DNA of 6,325 bases from an uncultured Clostridia bacterium (lineage in GTDB: Bacteria > Bacillota > Clostridia > Oscillospirales > Acutalibacteraceae), in assembly GCA_947165115.1 (NCBI GenBank), contig CAMUZD010000104.1, positions 1 to 6,325 of the forward strand, written 5' to 3'. Of the stretch, positions 1-5,704 are shown piece after piece. Position 1 is the stretch's first letter. The number at the start of each line of letters is the position of its first letter. The translations under genes and the position numbers were made by a program. The notes beneath the pieces were generated by a model. That model had not been told where the DNA came from. It did not search any database and saw only the letters and a list, made by a program, of their open reading frames with translations.

Positions 1-710
1 GGAATCGGTGAGTATCCGCAGAGCACGATTCCGGAATCCGCCGCGGCGGCAATGCCTGTATAGTGAATCTCGTTTGAATAATTTGAGATTTCAACCGCTT
101 TTGCGAGCGAGCCGTCCGCATTATGCTTCGAGAGCACGCTGCTTGAATAGGAGCTTCCCTCATAGAGCCCCTTGATATTCGTGCCCTCGGCGATGAGGTA
201 AGTGAATTCTCCGCTCGCCACCGCGCCCTGAACGAAGAGATTCTCGCGAAGACGCTTGTATTTCTGATTCTGCGACTGGATATATCCGTCATTATAGAGC
301 TTTGCCAGCGCGTTCCTTGTGCCGGTTATGGATATGCCCGTAGTTTTCTCGCGGATGGTCTCCGCATCCTCATAGGTGTAGCCGACGCATTTGTAAATCT
401 TGTTTTCCGCCGTCGAATAGCCTGCGGGGAGATCTCTTGAGAAAGAGTCGAAGCTCAGCGAGAAGTCCTCTGCGACTGCGGACTGCCCTCCCTCGTAGTT
501 TATCATGGGATTATCCTCGTTCATCAGAACGGGAGAAGTATAATTGCTTTCGCCCGCATCCTCCGCGGCGATGGTTCCGGGCGCCATGGCGGGAATCTCG
601 GGTTTATCCGCGCCTTTTCCGGTCAGCCCCGAAAAGAAGCCCGTAACCGTGACTATTGCGGACATCAGGGCGGCAAAAACTGCTTTTATTAAATTGTAAA
701 AGATTTCCAC
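1..710 (-). CDS. Membrane-anchored or secreted beta-propeller-like protein, C-terminus outside window
   Basis: This gene reads leftward and is open at the window edge; 236 codons are visible. I chose the GTG at 708-710 because GAGGTG (plus-strand 718-723) lies 7 nt upstream and a good promoter lies just beyond. The in-frame ATG at 663-665 would cut into the hydrophobic segment. Residues about 7-28 are strongly hydrophobic and follow a short N-terminus with one lysine, so this is a signal peptide or signal anchor. Residues about 32-100 are an acidic, low-complexity, Gly/Ala/Ser-rich linker. From about residue 158 the sequence resembles one or two blades of a repeat seen in bacterial surface beta-propellers: KHNADGSLAKAV (195-206), then G-I-AAAADSG-IVLCGYS (219-234). 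This matches the K-x-D/N-x-x-G-x-L ... D-G/S-G ... GYS pattern, and an earlier weaker copy is around 158-178. The specific function is unknown. It is divergently transcribed from the sugar-acid operon, so a functional link is not implied. Confidence 0.8.
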   Translation of the reverse strand, partial: MEIFYNLIKAVFAALMSAIVTVTGFFSGLTGKGADKPEIPAMAPGTIAAEDAGESNYTSPVLMNEDNPMINYEGGQSAVAEDFSLSFDSFSRDLPAGYSTAENKIYKCVGYTYEDAETIREKTTGISITGTRNALAKLYNDGYIQSQNQKYKRLRENLFVQGAVASGEFTYLIAEGTNIKGLYEGSSYSSSVLSKHNADGSLAKAVEISNYSNEIHYTGIAAAADSGIVLCGYSPI

Positions 711-725
711 GCGGATTCACCTCAC

Positions 726-739
726 TTTCGTTTACGAAA
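726..739. promoter_or_regulatory. Perfect palindrome at the predicted start site of the leftward gene, possible operator
   Basis: TTTCGT and ACGAAA form perfect 6-bp inverted arms around a TT centre. The element sits 2 bp downstream of the leftward -10 hexamer, covering the predicted transcription start and the beginning of the leader. That is where a repressor operator would typically lie. The arms are too short and AU-rich to make a convincing terminator hairpin. The cognate regulator is unknown, and no second copy was seen near the rightward promoter. Confidence 0.35.
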
Positions 740-741
740 AA

Positions 742-770
742 ATGATACCATATTTCTGCTGTTTTTTCAA
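742..770 (-). promoter_or_regulatory. Sigma-A-type promoter for the leftward gene
   Basis: Read on the minus strand, TTGAAA (plus-strand 765-770) is followed after exactly 17 nt by TATCAT (742-747). A TG dinucleotide one base before the -10 makes it an extended -10. Both hexamers match the consensus at 5 of 6 (-10) and about 4-5 of 6 (-35) positions. The start of transcription would fall near 734-737, leaving a leader of about 25 nt with the ribosome binding site. This is a sequence match only; no transcription data are available. Confidence 0.6.
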
Positions 771-804
771 TAAAATAAATGTTAATTTTTATCTATAATA
801 CCCC

Positions 805-833
805 TTGCCCGAAATGCTGTTTTATGATAATAT
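805..833 (+). promoter_or_regulatory. Candidate extended -10 promoter for the sugar-acid operon
   Basis: TTGCCC (805-810) is separated by 17 nt from TAATAT (828-833). A TG at 825-826, one base before the -10, gives the extended -10 arrangement. Each hexamer matches the sigma-A consensus at 4 of 6 positions. Transcription would begin near 840, leaving a leader of about 36 nt before the ATG at 877. A perfect TATAAT at 794-799 lies nearby but has no recognisable -35 at suitable distance. The surrounding AT-richness makes chance matches likely, so this is tentative. Confidence 0.4.
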
Positions 834-876
834 AAACTGAATAATTTTGCGAAGAGATATGCGAAGGAGTGATTGA

Positions 877-2124
877 ATGCCTGATAATACGGTTCGCTGC
901 ATATCGGACGATGAGCTGCGCGCTTCGCTCGCGGAGTCTCTCAGGGGCAGAAATCTGAAGAAGGTGCTGCTTTTACCTCCCGATTATACCCGCCTTTACT
1001 CGGGCGCGGGAAAGATTACCGCGATTTATTATGACCTTCTGAAGGATTCCTGCGAGGTTGACATTATGCCCGCTCTCGGCACTCACGAGCCGATGACCGA
1101 AGAGGAGTGCAGAGCGTTTTTCGGCGAGGGAGTCCCGTTTGAAAAAATCATAGTTCACAACTGGCGCAGGGATATAGTCAAAATCGGCGAGGTTCCCGGC
1201 GAATTCGTCAGCGAGGTGTCGGAGGGGCTCGTCAGTGATAAAATCGATGTTGAGGTCAATAAACTGATAGTCGATAAATCCTATGATTTAATCATTTCGA
1301 TAGGTCAGGTCGTGCCCCACGAAGTGGTCGGTATGGCGAATTACTCCAAGAATATCTTCGTCGGCTGCGGCGGCAGCAGCATGATAAATTCCTCTCACAT
1401 GCTCGGCGCTTTCTACGGCATGGAGAGAATAATGGGCAGGGATTTCTCGCCCGTGCGCAAGGTCTTTGACTATGCACAGGAGAATTTCCTCAGGGATGTT
1501 CCGCTGCTGTTCGTGCTGACCGTCACCACCAACAAGGGCGACGAAACGCTGATTCACGGCCTGTATATCGGCAATAAGCGCGTGATATTCGAGCAGGCGG
1601 TGGAGCTCAGTCAGAAGCTCAATCTCGTTCACGTTGATAAGCCCTTCAAAAAAGTCGTGGTCTATCTCGATCCCAGGGAATTCAAGAGCACCTGGCTCGG
1701 CAACAAGGCGGTTTACAGGACGAGGATGGCGATAGCCGACGGCGGCGAGCTTATAATTCTCGCTCCGGGGGTCGCGAAATTCGGCGAGGATGCCGAAAAC
1801 GACCGGCTCATCCGCAAATACGGCTATGTCGGCAGGGAAAAGATTCTTGAGCTGACTGCCGCAAATGATGACTTAAAGGAAAATCTCTCGGTTGCCGCGC
1901 ATCTGATTCACGGCTCATCCGACGGCAGATTTTCAATCACCTACTGCACCGAAAAGCTCACGGGCGACGAGGTGCACGGAGCCGGTTTCGGATATATACC
2001 ATACGATGAAATTATCAGGAAATACGATCCCGAAAAGCTGACCGACGGCTATCATACCGTTGACGGCGAGGAAATATTCTATATAAGCAATCCCGCGCTC
2101 GGCTTGTGGACAGCGGATAAATAA
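877..2124 (+). CDS. LarA-family (lactate racemase domain) nickel-pincer 2-hydroxyacid racemase/epimerase homologue
   Basis: The protein has 415 residues, close to the roughly 425 usual for LarA, and starts at an ATG 7 nt after AGGAG (865-869). LarA enzymes are cytoplasmic. They use a nickel-pincer nucleotide covalently attached to lysine to remove and return hydride at C2 of 2-hydroxy acids. The family pattern is clear: D36-x-x-R39 (DYTR), H70 in GTHEPMTEEE, then H148, K158 and H174. The 10- and 16-residue spacings equal those of Lactobacillus plantarum H174, K184 and H200. K277 may correspond to the C-terminal active-site lysine. The usual GFSGGRK around the pincer lysine is replaced by GMANYSK, so lactate is probably not the substrate. 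Published LarA homologues include malate racemases and D-gluconate 2-epimerases; the adjacent gnd and sugar kinase favour an aldonate such as gluconate/mannonate (inference). It is first in the operon. The cofactor genes larB, larC and larE are not in the window. Confidence 0.88.
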   Translation: MPDNTVRCISDDELRASLAESLRGRNLKKVLLLPPDYTRLYSGAGKITAIYYDLLKDSCEVDIMPALGTHEPMTEEECRAFFGEGVPFEKIIVHNWRRDIVKIGEVPGEFVSEVSEGLVSDKIDVEVNKLIVDKSYDLIISIGQVVPHEVVGMANYSKNIFVGCGGSSMINSSHMLGAFYGMERIMGRDFSPVRKVFDYAQENFLRDVPLLFVLTVTTNKGDETLIHGLYIGNKRVIFEQAVELSQKLNLVHVDKPFKKVVVYLDPREFKSTWLGNKAVYRTRMAIADGGELIILAPGVAKFGEDAENDRLIRKYGYVGREKILELTAANDDLKENLSVAAHLIHGSSDGRFSITYCTEKLTGDEVHGAGFGYIPYDEIIRKYDPEKLTDGYHTVDGEEIFYISNPALGLWTADK

Positions 2125-2136
2125 AGGAGAAAAACT

Positions 2137-3588
2137 ATGAAAAAATCGGATATAGGTCTTATCGGACTTGCCGTTATGGGTGAAAACCTTGTAATGAATA
2201 TGGAGAGCAAGGGCTTCACCGTATCGGTCTATAACAGAACAACCTCCAAGGTTGAAAAATTCGTAAACGGCAGAGCCGCGGGAAAGAATATCATCGGCAC
2301 CTATTCGCTCGAGGAGCTTGTCGCTTCCCTTGAGAAGCCCCGTAAGGTCATGATGATGATAAAGGCGGGCAAATCCGTTGACGATATGATTGAGCAGCTG
2401 ATTCCTCTGCTTGAGGAGGGCGATATCATTATCGATGGCGGCAATTCGCATTTTCCCGACACGACCAGAAGAACCGAATATGTCGAGAGCAAGGGCCTTT
2501 TCTATATCGGCACCGGCGTCTCCGGCGGCGAGGAAGGCGCTCTCAAAGGCCCCTCAATGATGCCCGGCGGTTCACCGCAGGCGTGGGAAGCAGTCAAGCC
2601 CATATTCCAGGGCATCTGCGCCAAGGTTGAGGACGGCACTCCCTGCTGCGACTGGGTCGGCGAAAACGGCGCGGGCCACTTTGTGAAGATGGTTCACAAC
2701 GGCATCGAATACGGCGATATGCAGCTTATCTGCGAGGCGTATCAGCTCATGCGCGATCTGCTCGGCATGAGCGATGACGAAATGCACGAAGTATTTGCAA
2801 AATGGAACGAGAGAGAGCTTGACAGCTATCTGATTGAAATCACGAGAGATATTCTCGCATATAAAGACGAGGACGGCTCGCCGATAGTCGAGAAAATACT
2901 CGACACAGCCGGCCAGAAGGGCACCGGCAAATGGACCGGCATAGCCGCTCTTGATGAAGGCATCCCCCTCACTCTCATTGCCGAGGCAGTATTCTCAAGA
3001 TGTCTCAGCGCGATGAAAGAGGAGAGAGTCGGCGCTTCGAAGGTGCTGACCGGCCCCGTTCCCGAATTCAAGGGCGACAAAGCGCAGTTCATCGAGGATA
3101 TAGAGAATGCGCTCTTTGCCGCGAAGATAGTCTCCTATGCGCAGGGCTATACCCTTATGCGCTCCGCCGCGAAGACCTACGGCTGGAATCTCAACTACGG
3201 CGGTATCGCTCTCATGTGGAGAGGCGGTTGCATAATCAGAAGCGTCTTCCTCGGCAAAATCAAGGAAGCGTATGACAATAATCCTCAGCTTACAAACCTG
3301 CTGCTCGATCCCTATTTCAAGGGAGTTATGGATAAGGCTCAGGCGGGCTGGAGAAGAGTCTGCGCCGCCGCGATTTCAAACGGCATTCCTCTGCCCGCAA
3401 TGACAGCCGCGCTCAATTACTATGACGGTTACCGCTGCGAGCGCCTTCCCCAGAATCTCCTTCAGGCTCAGCGCGATTATTTTGGAGCGCACACCTATGA
3501 GAGAATTGACAGACCCAGAGGCGAATTCTTCCACACCAACTGGACAGGCGAGGGCGGAGACACTTCCGCCGAGCAATATAATGCGTAA
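2137..3588 (+). CDS. gnd: 6-phosphogluconate dehydrogenase, decarboxylating (long form)
   Basis: The enzyme oxidises and decarboxylates 6-phosphogluconate to ribulose 5-phosphate with production of NAD(P)H, in the cytoplasmic oxidative pentose phosphate pathway. At 483 residues it is the long dimeric form (typically about 470). The N-terminal Rossmann fold shows GLIGLAVMG (7-15) and NRT (33-35), the latter typical of NADP-preferring forms. SGGEEGALKGPSMMPGG spans 129-145. The catalytic lysine is K184 in GHFVKMVHNGIEY and the catalytic glutamate is E191, matching E. coli K183/E190. The all-helical domain carries the DTAGQKGTGKWT signature (256-267), and the C-terminal tail has RDYFGAHTYERID (446-458), which reaches into the partner's active site. 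No key residue is missing. AGGAG (2125-2129) directly follows the upstream stop and is 7 nt before the ATG, so co-transcription and probably coupled translation with the LarA homologue are expected. Its place inside this cluster suggests 6-phosphogluconate is an intermediate of the encoded route. Confidence 0.97.
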   Translation: MKKSDIGLIGLAVMGENLVMNMESKGFTVSVYNRTTSKVEKFVNGRAAGKNIIGTYSLEELVASLEKPRKVMMMIKAGKSVDDMIEQLIPLLEEGDIIIDGGNSHFPDTTRRTEYVESKGLFYIGTGVSGGEEGALKGPSMMPGGSPQAWEAVKPIFQGICAKVEDGTPCCDWVGENGAGHFVKMVHNGIEYGDMQLICEAYQLMRDLLGMSDDEMHEVFAKWNERELDSYLIEITRDILAYKDEDGSPIVEKILDTAGQKGTGKWTGIAALDEGIPLTLIAEAVFSRCLSAMKEERVGASKVLTGPVPEFKGDKAQFIEDIENALFAAKIVSYAQGYTLMRSAAKTYGWNLNYGGIALMWRGGCIIRSVFLGKIKEAYDNNPQLTNLLLDPYFKGVMDKAQAGWRRVCAAAISNGIPLPAMTAALNYYDGYRCERLPQNLLQAQRDYFGAHTYERIDRPRGEFFHTNWTGEGGDTSAEQYNA

Positions 3589-3629
3589 GTAAATGCGGAA
3601 ATCCTATTTTTCAAACGGGAGTTAATACT

Positions 3630-4709
3630 ATGGAACTGAAAATCAAAGAAAACTATACCTGGGCAATGGTCGTCCCGACCAGCATGGGCGTGAGAATCTG
3701 CCCTGCAGAGGGTCAGACCGTAGCGTCATCAAATCTTTTCAGAATGCAGGCTACCTCCGCCGAGACCAACGTTGCCTCGGTTTCATCCTATCTCGGCCTG
3801 CCCGTCAAGGTGCTGACAACCTTCGTGAAAGACAGCCAGATTGCCTCCTTCATCAAGCAGGATTTACGCGCAAGAGGTATGGTCTTCGAGGGCAAGGATG
3901 TCGATAAGGGCGGCCCGTGGGGTTACCGCCACCAGTTTAATATCGCCGACAGCGGCTGCGGCTCAAGAGGGCCGAGAGTCGAGAATGACAGAGCCGGCGA
4001 AGTCGGCAGGACCCTGAATATCAACGATTTTGACATAGACCGCATTTTCGGCGCCGAGGGCGTGGCAGTGCTTCATCTCTCGGGCCTCATCGCCGCTCTC
4101 TCGCCCGATACGGGCAGATTCTGCCTCGAGCTTGCGAGAGCCGCAAAGAAATACGGAACCGTCATTTCATTTGACCTCAACTACCGCGCCACCTTCTGGA
4201 AGGGCAGGGAGCAGGAGCTCAGCGAAATCTTTTCGGAAATCGCGGGCGCGGCTGATGTGCTTGTCGGCAACGAGGAGGATTTCCAGCTCTGTCTCGGAAT
4301 TCAGGGCCCCGAAGCCGGCGGCAAGGATATCGGCGCAAAAATAGATTCCTTCAAGGAAATGATTTCAAGAGTCAAGGCGGCATATCCGAATGCGAAAGTA
4401 TTCGCGACCACTCTGCGCCAGGTTGTCAACGCCAACACCCACCTCTGGGGCGCGATTATGCTCGCGGGCGATGAATGGTTCGTCGTTGAGCCCAGAGAGA
4501 TAAGAGTTCTTGACCGCATCGGCGGCGGCGACGGATTTGTCGGCGGCCTGCTCTATGCAATCATCAAGGGTTGGGAAAGCGCGAGATGGATTGAATTCGG
4601 CTGGGCGAGCGGAGCGCTTGCGACGACCTTCCTGACCGACTACGCGCAACCTGCTGATGAGGATATGATATGGTCGGTATGGAGCGGAAACGCGAGAGTG
4701 AAGAGATAA
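3630..4709 (+). CDS. PfkB-family carbohydrate kinase, 2-keto-3-deoxygluconate-kinase-like
   Basis: This is a 359-residue cytoplasmic ATP-dependent sugar or sugar-acid kinase, somewhat longer than the usual 310-340. The C-terminal PfkB signature is DRIGGGDGFVGG (295-306), with GGGD forming the anion hole and D301 the predicted catalytic base. FDLNYRATFW (181-190) resembles the D-x-NYR-x-x-W motif of KDG kinases, whose arginine helps hold the substrate. GSRGPRVENDRAG (111-123) resembles the R-P-x-x-V-x-YDRA segment of the same subgroup. The N-terminal di-glycine motif (usually GGAxxNVA) is replaced by ATSAETNVA (41-49), which is unusual. The substrate is therefore an acid sugar most probably, either 2-keto-3-deoxygluconate or gluconate. 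The neighbouring gnd would need gluconate phosphorylation, but that is inference. GGGAG (3617-3621) lies 8 nt before the ATG. The 41-nt gap after gnd contains no terminator. The stop overlaps the next start by one base. Confidence 0.88.
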   Translation: MELKIKENYTWAMVVPTSMGVRICPAEGQTVASSNLFRMQATSAETNVASVSSYLGLPVKVLTTFVKDSQIASFIKQDLRARGMVFEGKDVDKGGPWGYRHQFNIADSGCGSRGPRVENDRAGEVGRTLNINDFDIDRIFGAEGVAVLHLSGLIAALSPDTGRFCLELARAAKKYGTVISFDLNYRATFWKGREQELSEIFSEIAGAADVLVGNEEDFQLCLGIQGPEAGGKDIGAKIDSFKEMISRVKAAYPNAKVFATTLRQVVNANTHLWGAIMLAGDEWFVVEPREIRVLDRIGGGDGFVGGLLYAIIKGWESARWIEFGWASGALATTFLTDYAQPADEDMIWSVWSGNARVKR

Positions 4710-5668
4710 TGGAAAAATCACACGATATAATCAAAAAGCTTGACAGGCCCGTTCTCACGAAGGCGGATGTTCCTTATCCGGCGGAGCTTGTTTTCAACGC
4801 TGGCGTATGCAAACTTGACGGTAAATACGTCATGGTTTTCCGCAATGATTACGGAGCATTTGACGGCAAAAAATTTGAGGGCACGAGCCTCGGCGTCGCT
4901 TTCAGCGATGACGGAATAAAATGGGATGTCAGCGATATAATTCTCAAGATCGAAGAAAATCCCGAAATCAAAAGGATTTACGATCCGCGTCTGACCGTTA
5001 TTGACGGCGAAATATTCATCTGTTTTGCCTGTGATACTTATCACGGCCTTATGGGCGGAGTCGGAAAACTGCATGATTTCAGCTTTATTGAAATTATTTC
5101 CCTTCTGCCTCCCGATAACCGCAATCTTGCTCTTCTCCCCGAAAAGGTAAACGGCAGTTATGTGCTCCTCGAGCGCCCGATGCCGATGTATTCAAGAGGA
5201 AAAGACAGATTCGATATGTGGGTATGCGAGAGCCCCGACCTTATTCACTGGGGCAATCACAGGCTGATTATGGGCGTTGAGGATGTTGCCTATGCCGATA
5301 ATAAAATCGGCCCCGCCGCACCTCCCGTCAAAACGGAAAAGGGCTGGCTGACGCTGTTCCACGCCGTCGAAATCGACCACTCAAGAGGCAAAAACGGTTG
5401 GGAGGATAAATGGCAGAAAACCTACAGAGCGGGCATTATGCTGCTCGATCCCGATGATCCTTCAAAAATTACAGGATATTGCGATAAACCGCTGATAGTC
5501 TGCGACAGGGATTATGAACTTGAAAACGGCTTCCGCAAGGATGTCATATTCCCGGGCGGAATGATTCTTGAAGACAGCGGCGAGGTCAAGATTTACTACG
5601 GCGCGTCCGATACCGTCGAATGCCTCGCGACAGCGGATGTCAATGACCTTATTTCCCTTTGCAAATAA
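4709..5668 (+). CDS. Glycoside hydrolase family 130 beta-mannoside phosphorylase
   Basis: GH130 enzymes are cytoplasmic five-bladed beta-propellers that cleave beta-mannosides with phosphate, giving alpha-mannose 1-phosphate. I chose the ATG at 4709 (319 residues) because its A is the last base of the kinase stop (TAATG, translational coupling) and the protein then begins like other family members: RPVLTKADVPYPAELVFNAG (13-32). In-frame ATGs at 4670 and 4679 would add a charged, atypical tail. Predicted catalytic acid is D92 in YDPR. Phosphate ligands known in the family are all recognisable: R45 (VFRND), R156 (LERP), K199 (NKIG) and H218 (LFHA). Their spacing fits Asp104/Arg59/Arg168/Lys212/His231 of the mannooligosaccharide phosphorylase UhgbMP, as I recall it. 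GASDTV (298-303) near the C-terminus is also typical. Phosphorylase activity is therefore favoured over the hydrolases of the family, which lack these residues. The acceptor sugar cannot be told from sequence. The neighbours suggest a sugar acid (inference). No signal peptide is visible. Confidence 0.9.
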   Translation: MEKSHDIIKKLDRPVLTKADVPYPAELVFNAGVCKLDGKYVMVFRNDYGAFDGKKFEGTSLGVAFSDDGIKWDVSDIILKIEENPEIKRIYDPRLTVIDGEIFICFACDTYHGLMGGVGKLHDFSFIEIISLLPPDNRNLALLPEKVNGSYVLLERPMPMYSRGKDRFDMWVCESPDLIHWGNHRLIMGVEDVAYADNKIGPAAPPVKTEKGWLTLFHAVEIDHSRGKNGWEDKWQKTYRAGIMLLDPDDPSKITGYCDKPLIVCDRDYELENGFRKDVIFPGGMILEDSGEVKIYYGASDTVECLATADVNDLISLCK

Positions 5669-5704
5669 CCAATTCTTAACATAAACAAGGAGTGATCAAC
5701 CCGT

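Noticed and set aside
437..646. 69-residue plus-strand reading frame rich in Arg and Ser
   Set aside because: It lies entirely antisense to the well-supported leftward gene, has skewed Arg/Ser/Pro composition typical of a shadow frame, and has no ribosome binding site.
821..836. Imperfect palindrome TTTAT...ATAAA overlapping the rightward -10 region
   Set aside because: The arms are only 5 bp of pure A/T in AT-rich DNA, so it is expected by chance.
848..866. Direct repeat TGCGAAG at 848-854 and 860-866 in the operon leader
   Set aside because: A 7-base repeat 12 bp apart next to the ribosome binding site is easily due to chance, and no symmetry or known regulatory site supports it.
1933..2451. 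172-residue minus-strand reading frame spanning the LarA-homologue/gnd junction
   Set aside because: It is antisense to two conserved genes and crosses their junction. It shows no recognisable domain, so it is a codon-usage shadow.
4670..4708. Upstream in-frame starts for the GH130 gene (ATG at 4670 and 4679)
   Set aside because: They would add a charged tail encoded inside the kinase gene. The family-typical N-terminus begins after the ATG at 4709, which also forms a TAATG coupling with the kinase stop.
5669..5704. Possible terminator between the GH130 and CNNM genes
   Set aside because: No GC-rich stem followed by a T-run is present in the 36-nt gap, so termination here cannot be supported.
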